Below are positions 53,024-61,169 of a stretch of 64,000 nt of DNA, one piece after another. This DNA comes from Chitinophagaceae bacterium UBA4407 (GTDB lineage: Bacteria > Bacteroidota > Bacteroidia > Chitinophagales > Chitinophagaceae): assembly GCA_002390845.1 (NCBI GenBank), contig DGQT01000105.1, forward strand, positions 76,210-140,209. The letters run 5' to 3'. The notes below the pieces were generated by a model. That model had not been told where the DNA came from and did not search any database. It saw only the letters and a program-made list of their open reading frames with translations. Every line of letters starts with the position of its first letter. Within the stretch, counting starts at the first letter, position 1. The translations under genes were made by a program, and so were the position numbers.

Positions 53024-54964
53024 TTACAGAGCTCCAAATAGCAAACGATCTTTAATTTTTGCAGCATCTGTAAAGCTTGCATCCCACCACGGTTTTTCTC
53101 CAGCTTTTGGTGGCATACGCAGAAAGAGCCTTTTTTGCGCTGTTGCTGCATTTGCCTGTAAGTTTCTGAATTCATAATGATCACACATTGTCATCGCTTC
53201 TATCATATAACTTACTGCAACCCTTTGATCTTGGATTAACAAGAGGTTTTCCCCGTTTTTAAGATCGGCAGCAGAAGAAAAATTATAAGAACCCATATAA
53301 ACCCTTGCTTTTTCAGGCTTATCAAAATCAATTACTAAAAACTTATGGTGCAGCCTTACACCTTTCCCCCCGGTTGCCTCAGTTTTAAATGGTTCGGGAA
53401 CATTCTGTAAAAGTGCGCCCGGAAATATTATTGGTTTATTACCGTCCGGTAACTGCAAAGACAAATCATCTACATTAGTATCTGCTAGCCCGGTTACAAA
53501 CATGCCTGGATTCTCTCTCAATTGTTTTATTCCATTTCTTATAGGGCCGGGAGTAATGTTTAAAAAAGCCAGTGAATAAAACAAGGTGGATGTTGTTGTG
53601 TTTAAATCATCTGCAATATGCTTAAGCATAGCATTGTTTGCACTATGTGGAGAGAAAGCAATCTTTGCATTTACCGAAGGCAAATTAAGGCTTACAAACT
53701 TCGCTGAATCGCTTGCTCCAAAACCCGCCGGTTTATTTATGTTATTAAAAAGATTATCAAACGCTGCAAAGAATAATTTAACTGGTTCTGCGCCATGTAC
53801 AATAATGGCATTGTTGTTTTGAACGAAAAACCCCCTCATTGAAAAGTTGGTTGATCCACCCACAGCCGATTGAACAGTTCCTGATATTGCAATAGTTTTG
53901 TTATGCTGCAACGTACCCACGTGTTGGCGTTGTACATTGCCTCTTCCCGCAGAAAGAACAAGTTGTGCCTCTGCCTGTGTTTCTGCAGAGTTAGCATCTC
54001 CATGATCTTTTGAATCATCAATAATAATTTTCAACCGATTTCCTAATTGCACCAGACGGGATAAAATTTCAGGTTCATTCATATCGTATGCCGCAACCCG
54101 CACATCTGCAGTGGTATCTTTTATTGCTGCATCAAGCAGGTCAAGAATAGCTCTTCTGGCTTCAAAGCCCATCCATTCGTACGCTTCGTCTTTAGCGGGA
54201 TGTGTAGGCACAAAAGTTAATCCATCTTTAGCAGTGGCTGGCAAAAGTGCAGGAATGCCTCCGTCAGCTTGGAATTTGTCAGCAAATGCTTGTGAAGCTA
54301 CAAAGCCACGGGTAAAAGTGACATTCAATTCACCGGGGTACGTTTCACTATGTAGTTGAATAGCTACTTCCTGAAAATCACCATAACTTAACTTCTCGGT
54401 TTTATCCATAAACACCGGCGTTACCCGATAAATAAAATCACCATCCATGTTTGCATTGCGAGGGAAATGCACCCACCTGAATTTTTGAATTGGAGAAAGC
54501 CTGCTCGACTTAATATTCGGATTCACATTTCCATCATTGTTTAAAAAAGATAACCTGTTAGAAATTGGGTAAAATTTGGATTTTCCTGGTTCCTGGTATT
54601 CAATTGCAAATCCAACAAAATCATCTGTAGGTTTTCCATTTAGCCAATTCATAGCAAGCAAAGCCATTCCTTCGCCTCTGTATACTTTCAGGGAAAAGAG
54701 GGCTTTTGCGTTTTGTCCTATCAAAATAAATTCAGGAGCAGATTTATTAGTTGCCATGGATACTTTGTTTGTTTTTTTTGAAATGGCCGGATTAGTTTTC
54801 TTGTTTTTAACTGTTTTTGTGTTAGTGGCTTTAGGTGAAGATTTTTTAGCAACCGTTACAGTTTTTTTAGAAACAATTTTCTTTGCTGGCTTTGCAGGAG
54901 TGGATTTTAGAGATTTCTTAATTGTTGTGGCAGACTTTTTAGCTGCCTTTTTTTTATTTGCCAT
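53024..54964 (-). CDS. phospholipase D-like protein with histone-H1-like N-terminal tail
   Basis: A 646-residue protein. The first about 75 residues are Lys/Ala/Pro/Thr rich (MANKKKAAKKSATTIKKSLK, then STPAKPAKKIVSKKTVTVAK), like histone H1 tails or DNA-binding Lys-rich tails. An FnIII-like stretch follows. Two HKD-type PLD active sites are visible: HNKTIAISG with GSTNFSMRG (near residue 352) and HHKFLVIDFD with GSYNFSSAAD (near residue 538), so a single-chain active enzyme is expected. No signal peptide. PLD-fold enzymes cut phosphodiesters in lipids or DNA; the basic tail suggests nucleic acid or polyanion binding. Confidence 0.82.
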   Translation of the reverse strand: MANKKKAAKKSATTIKKSLKSTPAKPAKKIVSKKTVTVAKKSSPKATNTKTVKNKKTNPAISKKTNKVSMATNKSAPEFILIGQNAKALFSLKVYRGEGMALLAMNWLNGKPTDDFVGFAIEYQEPGKSKFYPISNRLSFLNNDGNVNPNIKSSRLSPIQKFRWVHFPRNANMDGDFIYRVTPVFMDKTEKLSYGDFQEVAIQLHSETYPGELNVTFTRGFVASQAFADKFQADGGIPALLPATAKDGLTFVPTHPAKDEAYEWMGFEARRAILDLLDAAIKDTTADVRVAAYDMNEPEILSRLVQLGNRLKIIIDDSKDHGDANSAETQAEAQLVLSAGRGNVQRQHVGTLQHNKTIAISGTVQSAVGGSTNFSMRGFFVQNNNAIIVHGAEPVKLFFAAFDNLFNNINKPAGFGASDSAKFVSLNLPSVNAKIAFSPHSANNAMLKHIADDLNTTTSTLFYSLAFLNITPGPIRNGIKQLRENPGMFVTGLADTNVDDLSLQLPDGNKPIIFPGALLQNVPEPFKTEATGGKGVRLHHKFLVIDFDKPEKARVYMGSYNFSSAADLKNGENLLLIQDQRVAVSYMIEAMTMCDHYEFRNLQANAATAQKRLFLRMPPKAGEKPWWDASFTDAAKIKDRLLFGAL

Positions 54965-55008
54965 TGTTATTTTTTTAAGGAGATAAAATGAAAATTCTAT
55001 ACTGATTT

Positions 55009-55135
55009 AGTCGCCTGACCAACATTGTTCGCTTCAATCATTCGCTTCGGTAAAAGCTCAATTCATAATCCAACCGCACAAGTGTGCGACGCAACGAACG
55101 ATGTATCTTTTACTAAAGCCCGGGTCAATAATATT
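55009..55135 (-). repeat. GCGTCGC element copy 27a (long form)
   Basis: Minus strand: TATTGACCCGGGC, middle, core TTGCGTCGCACACTTGTGCG, tail GTTGGATTATGAATTGAGCT and TTACCGAAGCGAATGATTG. Sits downstream of the small FnIII remnant. Confidence 0.85.
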
Positions 55136-55137
55136 TT

Positions 55138-55170
55138 TTACTGCACCCTGCTTACCGGCTCGCTCCATTG
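55138..55170 (-). pseudogene. last codons of a lost FnIII gene copy
   Basis: Thirty-three bp identical or nearly so to the last codons and stop of the FnIII gene (minus-strand reading SEPVSRVQ then stop), cut off abruptly. Third copy of the same gene end, again followed by a GCGTCGC element. Confidence 0.7.
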
Positions 55171-55280
55171 TGTATTCAGTAATCAATAACACAAAATTCT
55201 GATTGAACTTATCCTTAAAAAATAGTGTTTTAACGGTATTTCTTAAGGTGAAAACACCTTTTTACGTAATATTTGTGTGC

Positions 55281-55440
55281 CGATGTTGGTTGCCTTACCA
55301 ACTTCGTTCGCTTCAATCATACGCTTCGGTAACAGCTCAATCCTAATCCAACCCCACAAGTGTGCGACCCCGAGTTCCGCTTCGCTCGTGGGGGCAGGCG
55401 CAACTAAAGCTCAACAGCGTTTCCGCTGCCGGGCCAATAA
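55281..55440 (-). repeat. GCGTCGC element copy 27b (long form, interrupted core)
   Basis: Minus strand: ATTGGCCCGGC, GTTGC, a 31-bp insertion (55369-55399), GTCGCACACTTGTGGG, tail GTTGGATTAGGATTGAGCTG and TTACCGAAGCG, and a GTTGGT/ACCAAC hairpin (55287-55304). Directly downstream of the FnIII gene. Confidence 0.8.
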
Positions 55441-55447
55441 TATTTTA

Positions 55448-56062
55448 TTACTGCACCCTGCTTACCGGTTCGCTCCATTCGCCGTAGCCGTTACGGTTAA
55501 AGCCACGTACACGGTAAAAATAGCGCTGGCCGCGTTTTACATCATCATCAGTAAACGTAAGTTTTTTGGTGGTTTTGTAATGGCTGTAAGGCGGTTGCAG
55601 CACCATCACATCAGGCGTGGGTGCCATGCCTTTTTCTACCTCAAACGAGTCTGCATGTTCCAGTTGCTGGTAGGTAACAATAAAGCCCTCGCCATCGTAG
55701 TCGTCTAAAATAGAAGCTATCACTGCTTTAGCCGGTACAGGAATAGTGCTCGCATCTTTGCGCAGCTTTATTCCATAATCCAGCAATTTTTCTGTGTTGG
55801 TGGCATGTATGCCACTGGCAAGGTTTTCTGTTTGTGCAGCCAAAGGTTTGTACTGCTCCGTAATATTGCGCCCAAGGGTGCGTTGTTGCTGCAGAGCAAC
55901 GGCAGCAGAATCAATGGCGGTTTCCTGCGCTTCCAGCGCATCAATTGCAGTCTCCAACTGCGCTTCTGTTACTGGCATTCTCGCCCATAGTGCCGCGTTT
56001 GTGCCAATGCCTTTTTTAAGGTCTTTTAGTTCGGTAACCAGGTCGTTAATGTACTTTGTCAT
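55448..56062 (-). CDS. FnIII-domain protein of unknown function
   Basis: A 204-residue protein: residues 1 to about 115 are helical with coiled-coil character (MTKYINDLVTELKDLKKGIG, then LDALEAQ-type heptads) and residues about 118-204 are a fibronectin type III-like domain ending GQRYFYRVRGFNRNGYGEWS. No signal peptide. Two truncated copies of its 3' end lie at 52622-52820 and 55138-55170. A 12-unit 22-bp repeat array lies just upstream (56129-56391) and could carry its promoter or a regulator array. Confidence 0.8.
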   Translation of the reverse strand: MTKYINDLVTELKDLKKGIGTNAALWARMPVTEAQLETAIDALEAQETAIDSAAVALQQQRTLGRNITEQYKPLAAQTENLASGIHATNTEKLLDYGIKLRKDASTIPVPAKAVIASILDDYDGEGFIVTYQQLEHADSFEVEKGMAPTPDVMVLQPPYSHYKTTKKLTFTDDDVKRGQRYFYRVRGFNRNGYGEWSEPVSRVQ

Positions 56063-56128
56063 AATTGTTTGGGTGTTTTTGTGTGAGAAAGGTGTTTTAT
56101 AAATAAGTTATTAATAATCAATAATATA

Positions 56129-56391
56129 AGTGCAGTCGATTGTTTTAAATAGTACTATTTTAAAATAAAATAGTGCTATGGACATATATAAATAGTGCTA
56201 TGCATATTTATCAGCAGTGCTATTTATGTATAAGAACAGTACTATTTATATACAGGAAAAGTGCTCTTTATTGATACATAAAGCACTATGCATATATACC
56301 CTAAGTGCTTTTGTAATTCCTCTTTGTGCTTAGCATACATACCCACAGCACTTTGCCTGTACACCAATGGTACTTTAGCTAAATATTAAAA
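56129..56391. repeat. 22-bp phased degenerate repeat array, 12 units
   Basis: The core GTGCTAT (variants GTACTAT, GCACTAT, GTGCTTT) recurs with its G at 56130, 56152, 56173, 56195, 56217, 56239, 56261, 56283, 56305, 56326, 56348 and 56370: steps of 21 or 22 bp throughout. Cores are AGYRCT hexamers; spacers are AT-rich with ATATATA tracts and vary. The spacing is two helical turns, placing all cores on one DNA face. Confidence 0.9.
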
Positions 56392-56500
56392 CCAGAGAAA
56401 ATATTTTTAATTACCAGGAAATTGGGGGTTAAGGCAGAGGATGTTGGTGTTTTAGATTGATTACATAAACCTAAAAACTTTTTTTGAAAAAGACAAAAAA

Positions 56501-56592
56501 ATTTTTTTGAGCCGGGCACTGGGGGTTTATGGCGTCGCCTGTTGCGTCGCACTTTTGTACGGTTGGATTATGAGTGGGCTTTTACACCAGCT
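56501..56592 (+). repeat. GCGTCGC element copy 28
   Basis: TTTTTTTGAGCCGGGC, middle GGTTTATGGCGTCGCCTG, core TTGCGTCGCACTTTTGTACG, tail GTTGGATTATGAGTGGGCTT. Antisense to and directly downstream of the desaturase gene. Confidence 0.85.
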
Positions 56593-56606
56593 TAAGAAAT
56601 TAGATA

Positions 56607-57527
56607 TTACAAGCTATTTTTTATTAGCAAATACGTATCATTCAAATTATAGGATGTTTCGGAAACTAGATCAATTCCGATTTCTTTATGTGCTTTTTTT
56701 AAATAATACCATGGTATTTTAGGGTATAAGTGGTGCAAGTAATGGTAACCATCATTAAACGGTTTTATAATGGTTTCATGTAAAAAACCAACACTATTTC
56801 TAGTAAGGTTAATACCAACTCGGTAATGATCTGAAACCTCGCTCCAAAATTCGAAAACTGGGCGTAGCCATAAATACGGTACAATCCAATAAAATACCAA
56901 TATATCAACCTTAGAGGTAACAATAAATACTGAAGAAACTATTATCCAGAAAAAAAGTATCTTAAACCTAAATTCCCTATTTCTTACTAATTCTTTCAAA
57001 ACAAATTTGATTGAAAACATTGTGTCAAACAACAGAAATGGTCTTACATACCAATAATAAAAAAAATTCTTTTTACTACATTTATCCAAGCCCCATCTTT
57101 TAAACATTTCCAAAGATGGGTCTCTCTCTTTATGAATAAATTTGTGGTGAAGCAAATGTTCATTTCTGTATCTGTCAAAAGTCTCAAAATTTGGCAGGAA
57201 ATACAAAAATTGCAAACTTCTATTTAATTTTTTTCTCTTAAAAAGATTATAGTGAGTAGCATCATGCCCTAAAATGTCTAGCAAAGAATTCATAAGTGAT
57301 GCCATTAGAAATATAGAAATAAAATAAATTATAGAATTGTCAATTTCTTCACTAATAAAAATGAGGAAAAAAATACAAGCCCATACAACTAATAAACTTA
57401 TTACTGAATAGCAATCATTTTTTTTGAAATACTTTTTAAAATTTTGATTGTAACTTGAATCAAACAATTGTTCGGAACTATAAGTATAAATTTTTAAAAA
57501 AGATTGGTTTTTTTTATTTTGATTCAT
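56607..57527 (-). CDS. fatty acid desaturase family membrane protein
   Basis: A 306-residue membrane protein with the three histidine boxes of the membrane desaturase/hydroxylase family: GHDATHYN (His88, His92), RNEHLLHHKF (His124, 127, 128) and HYLHHLYP near residue 268. Four to six hydrophobic segments. It should insert a double bond or hydroxyl into a lipid acyl or carotenoid-type chain at the inner membrane. It is strongly AT-rich, as is the divergent TIR-FGE gene, so this pair may be a transferred unit. Confidence 0.8.
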   Translation of the reverse strand: MNQNKKNQSFLKIYTYSSEQLFDSSYNQNFKKYFKKNDCYSVISLLVVWACIFFLIFISEEIDNSIIYFISIFLMASLMNSLLDILGHDATHYNLFKRKKLNRSLQFLYFLPNFETFDRYRNEHLLHHKFIHKERDPSLEMFKRWGLDKCSKKNFFYYWYVRPFLLFDTMFSIKFVLKELVRNREFRFKILFFWIIVSSVFIVTSKVDILVFYWIVPYLWLRPVFEFWSEVSDHYRVGINLTRNSVGFLHETIIKPFNDGYHYLHHLYPKIPWYYLKKAHKEIGIDLVSETSYNLNDTYLLIKNSL

Positions 57528-57889
57528 TTTTGAACTAAATTATTTGATTTAGAGTCCAAGTAATCATAAAAAAGATTTTATTTATGATGTAATAATTTTA
57601 CAATTAATAAATGAATTTCTTTTTTACAATTTTCTACTACGCTTGTAGAAAGCTATGTAAAATTTTCCAAAATTATTGCTTCTTTTTGAATTCAAAAATG
57701 ATAACATTTACACATAATTTAACTTTATGTATATAAAAATTTAGTAATGTAATATTATAAAATTGTTGAAATACAACTGTAAAATGGAATAATTTTATTT
57801 GGAAAGAGTTAATTTTCCAACTTTTATTAATGAAAAAAGCCAATATTTGTTAACTACATAGATTAAATAAATTATAGAATTATTACAAG
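57528..57889. other. 362-bp very AT-rich divergent intergenic region
   Basis: No gene and no clear repeat. It should hold the promoters of the desaturase (minus) and TIR-FGE (plus) genes; several TAnnTTT-like boxes occur, but none is singled out in such AT-rich DNA. Confidence 0.45.
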
Positions 57890-59179
57890 ATGAGAGAAGG
57901 TATATTTCTTAGCTACAGTCATAGGGATTCACGTTGGCTCGAGAAAATGAATGATTTTTTTAAAGTACTAAATCGTTTATACAAAATTGAGATATGGGAT
58001 GATACCAAAATAAAAGCAGGCGCAAATTGGCGCGATGAAATAAATGAAAAGTTGGCTTGTGCTAAAGTCGCTATCCTTCTTGTTTCACAAAAATTTCTTG
58101 CATCCGAGTTTATTGAAAATGAGGAGTTATCTAAGATATTTGAAAAAGCATCGTCAGAGGGGCTAAAAATAATTTGGATTTCCATTAGTGCTTGCCTTTA
58201 CAAGGAAACAATGTTGGTAAAATACCAAGCTGCCAACGACCCTTCAAAGCCGCTCGATAGTCTGCCCACTTCCAAACAAAATCAAGTATTAACAAAAATT
58301 GGGGAAATAATAAAAGATGCCATTAAAGAAATAGAAATGCATGTACCCTCTTCAAATAAAAATATTCAGGAGGAATTAATTGAAAATAAAGTTAACACGA
58401 CATTTTCAATCACATCAAAAAAAGCAAACGATATATTTCTGCCCGAAATGATATATATACGTGGTGGGGCTTTTATGATGGGTAGTACTGTAGTAGATAT
58501 TGAGGAACCAATTCATGAAGTAATTGTAGATGACTTTTACATAGGTAAACTTCCTATTACCTTTAGTATATACGACATTTATTGTGAAAGTATAAATATT
58601 CAAAAACCAAATGATGAGGGTTGGGGTCGAGGAAATCGTCCCGTAATTAATATTACATGGATGCAAGCTATTGCCTTTTGCAATTGGTTAAGTGATCAAC
58701 ATGGATTTGAACATGTATATAAAATTGAAAATTCAAATGATACGGAAATCTTAGATACCAATGGATACCGATTGCCAAGTGAAGCAGAGTGGGAATATGC
58801 AGCTAGGGGTGGTAGGCAGGATAAAAAATATTTATATTCTGGTGGCAACAACATTGATCAGGTAGCTTGGTACGCCGCGAACTCTTTACAGCGAACCCAT
58901 CCTGTTGGTGAAAAAAATGGAAATGAACTTGGCATTCATGATATGAGTGGAAATATTTGGGAGTGGTGCTCTGATATTAATCACAATAATTTCATTGATG
59001 CTCCTAGTAATGGAAAGCCATGGCTCAACTCTGGTGAAGATAATCGACGAGTTGTAAAAGGAGGCTATTGGGGAAGTTTTCCCATCGACTGTCGTTCAAC
59101 AACTCGATGCGATTGGAGGGAAGATGATTATGATTGGGATATAGGGTTTAGGCTAGCTCGTATTACGCGTAAATTATGA
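57890..59179 (+). CDS. TIR-FGE fusion protein
   Basis: A 429-residue two-domain protein. Residues 1 to about 140 are a TIR-type domain (GIFLSYSHRDSRWLEKMNDF, then LLVSQKFLASEF), with Glu79 in the IENEEL segment at the position of the NADase glutamate. Residues about 186-429 are a formylglycine-generating-enzyme/sulfatase-modifying fold (MIYIRGGAFMMGS, GYRLPSEAEWEYAARGG, ending GFRLARI). Such TIR-FGE proteins occur in conflict systems, where the FGE part acts as a C-type-lectin-like sensor. An FGE end with GGYWGSF and IGFRLAR is also typical of diversity-generating retroelement targets, but no reverse transcriptase or template repeat was found. Strongly AT-rich. Confidence 0.85.
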   Translation: MREGIFLSYSHRDSRWLEKMNDFFKVLNRLYKIEIWDDTKIKAGANWRDEINEKLACAKVAILLVSQKFLASEFIENEELSKIFEKASSEGLKIIWISISACLYKETMLVKYQAANDPSKPLDSLPTSKQNQVLTKIGEIIKDAIKEIEMHVPSSNKNIQEELIENKVNTTFSITSKKANDIFLPEMIYIRGGAFMMGSTVVDIEEPIHEVIVDDFYIGKLPITFSIYDIYCESINIQKPNDEGWGRGNRPVINITWMQAIAFCNWLSDQHGFEHVYKIENSNDTEILDTNGYRLPSEAEWEYAARGGRQDKKYLYSGGNNIDQVAWYAANSLQRTHPVGEKNGNELGIHDMSGNIWEWCSDINHNNFIDAPSNGKPWLNSGEDNRRVVKGGYWGSFPIDCRSTTRCDWREDDYDWDIGFRLARITRKL

Positions 59180-59287
59180 AGCTACCATTTTGGCACCGCT
59201 CTTTCTCTTCCCATTTTTCAAGATTCTTGATAGCGACAGTTTTGCTGCAAACTTTCGCATTAATAAAGCTGACTTAGCTTCCCAGCA

Positions 59288-59347
59288 GTAAAAGAGTGCG
59301 ACGCAACAAAAGTTCTATATATATTCTTCTGCCCGGCTCAAAAAAAT
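59288..59347 (-). repeat. GCGTCGC element copy 29
   Basis: Minus strand: TTTTTTGAGCCGGGC, middle, TTTTGTTGCGTCGCACTCTT. Upstream of the amine oxidase gene. Confidence 0.85.
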
Positions 59348-59410
59348 CTTCTTATAGAATATTTTCACCACAAAACTTTATCTCCAAAGCTGAAACATAA
59401 ATGTATCATC

Positions 59411-61015
59411 ATGCCGGGTCATCGCCATTCTTTTAAATCAATTTCGCTGAAGCATTTAAAGCAGTTGTTCCGCCTGTCTGTACATGCACAGCAACATAAT
59501 ATTAATGATTTTGAAGCAATAATTGAAGCGCAAAAAAACTACTCAGCTTCGCGACGTAAATTCTTAAGTAATACTGCTAAAACTGCCGCGCTTATTGGTG
59601 TTGCGGGTTTATACCAATCCTGCAAAACAGCAAAAACAAAAGAGCAGCCCACTATTGCCATTATTGGCGCAGGCATAGCTGGTTTGCATGCGGCATACAT
59701 TTTAAAACAGGCTGGTTATACGGCTTATGTTTATGAAGGTAGTCCGCGCATAGGTGGAAGAATCATGAGTGTGGAAGGAATGATGGGGGCAGGGCTTTGG
59801 ACCGAAATGGGCGGCGAGTTTATTGACAGCGATCATTTGGACATGCTGAGCCTGGTAGAACATTTTAAACTTGATAAAATCGACCGCCGCGAACCTTCGG
59901 AGCTGGCTCTTGAGGAATTTGCATATTATTTTAACGGGCAGCATTATCATTTGAAAGATGTATTGCAGGAATTGCATCCTTATGTGCCGCAAATAAAAAA
60001 AGACATTGATTCGCTTAGCGAAGAGATCAGTTATAAAAAACATTCGGCAGACGATGTTCGGCTCGATAGTATGAGCATCATGCAATACATCGACAGTCTT
60101 GGCATAAAAGGCTGGTTCCGCGAATTTATATATAACAGTTATACCTGCGAATATGGAATGGAAGCAACGGAACAATCTGCCATTAGTTTTCTTGGTGTTT
60201 TTGATCCCGGCAATGATACGGAATATAAACTCTACGGCGATAGTGATGAACGCTATTCAGTAATTGGTGGTAACCTTAAAGTATGCGAGGCTTTGGCAAA
60301 TGAAGTGCAGGATTATGTGCTTACCAATCATTTTTTAACTTCTATAAAACAACAGAGCGATAAAAGCTACCAGCTTAATTTTAAAATAACCGGCACTGGC
60401 AATATTGGTGCAACTGCTGATATCGTTTTAATGACCATGCCATTTACCGTGTTGCGTGAAGTTGATATGCAGGTTGCCTTGCCCGATTGGAAAAAGAACA
60501 CGATTAAAAACCTTGGTTATGGCAGTAATTCTAAATTGTTTATTGGTGTAAACGAACGGGTGTGGCGCAAACAGGGTTATGCCGGTTATGCCTTTTCTGA
60601 TAATGGTATGATGAATGGTTACGATCATACCCAAATGCAGAACAACAATACCGGCCCCGGCGGCTACACCATTTTCCCCGGCGGCAAGGCTGGTATAGAA
60701 GTGGGCACTATGGATGTAAACGATGCAAAACAAAAATACGTTAAGGCGTTGGACGGTGTTTTTCCCGGTGTGGTGGCGCAATTCAATAATAACTTTCAAC
60801 TCTGGAACTGGCCGGGTTATGTATTTTCAAAAGCCAGTTATGTATCGTATAAAGTAGGGCAATATACCGGTATGGCAGGCAGCGAATTTGAGCCTGTTGA
60901 TAACATGTATTTTGCCGGCGAACATTGCAGTTATGCTTTTCAGGGTTTTATGAATGGCGGCGCCGAAACAGGCAGGCAGGCTGCAGAACTCATCATTAAA
61001 AAATTAAATACATAA
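59411..61015 (+). CDS. flavin amine oxidase, Tat-exported lipoprotein
   Basis: A 534-residue FAD-dependent oxidase. About 50 N-terminal residues precede a twin-arginine signal (SRRKFLSNTAKTAALIGVAG) ending in a lipobox-like GLYQSC, so the mature protein is probably a lipoprotein exported folded with FAD. The dinucleotide fold is TIAIIGAGIAGLHAAYIL with YEGSPRIGGRI; the C-terminal FAD motif is MYFAGEHCSYAFQGFMNGGA. It should oxidise amines or amino acids in the periplasm, giving aldehyde, ammonia and H2O2. Substrate unknown. Confidence 0.87.
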   Translation: MPGHRHSFKSISLKHLKQLFRLSVHAQQHNINDFEAIIEAQKNYSASRRKFLSNTAKTAALIGVAGLYQSCKTAKTKEQPTIAIIGAGIAGLHAAYILKQAGYTAYVYEGSPRIGGRIMSVEGMMGAGLWTEMGGEFIDSDHLDMLSLVEHFKLDKIDRREPSELALEEFAYYFNGQHYHLKDVLQELHPYVPQIKKDIDSLSEEISYKKHSADDVRLDSMSIMQYIDSLGIKGWFREFIYNSYTCEYGMEATEQSAISFLGVFDPGNDTEYKLYGDSDERYSVIGGNLKVCEALANEVQDYVLTNHFLTSIKQQSDKSYQLNFKITGTGNIGATADIVLMTMPFTVLREVDMQVALPDWKKNTIKNLGYGSNSKLFIGVNERVWRKQGYAGYAFSDNGMMNGYDHTQMQNNNTGPGGYTIFPGGKAGIEVGTMDVNDAKQKYVKALDGVFPGVVAQFNNNFQLWNWPGYVFSKASYVSYKVGQYTGMAGSEFEPVDNMYFAGEHCSYAFQGFMNGGAETGRQAAELIIKKLNT

Positions 61016-61019
61016 GAAA

Positions 61020-61082
61020 TTTTGTTACGGGCTTTTGTATTTCATAGCATCAACTGTTGTGTCACTCACTTGTGCGTTCGGA
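61020..61082 (+). repeat. GCGTCGC element copy 30 (GTGTCACTC core)
   Basis: TTACGGGC, middle GTATTTCATAGCATCAACTG, then TTGTGTCACTCACTTGTGCG. Directly downstream of the amine oxidase. Confidence 0.75.
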
Positions 61083-61169
61083 AGTGATGGCATCAAGGCA
61101 AAGAATTTAATGTTCTCTGTTCGTTGTTCACTAAAATCCAGGCTATTAAAAAAGTTGGATCGTTGAATA

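Noticed and set aside
55794..56102. plus-strand frame of 102 codons opposite the FnIII gene
   Set aside because: It is fully antisense to a well-supported gene and has no recognisable domain; a shadow frame.
56129..56391. CRISPR array
   Set aside because: The repeated core is only about 7 bp and imperfect, spacers are 14-16 bp, and no cas gene is nearby. It is a short-period degenerate repeat.
57890..59179. complete diversity-generating retroelement
   Set aside because: Only the target-like C-terminus is present; no reverse transcriptase or template repeat was found in the window.
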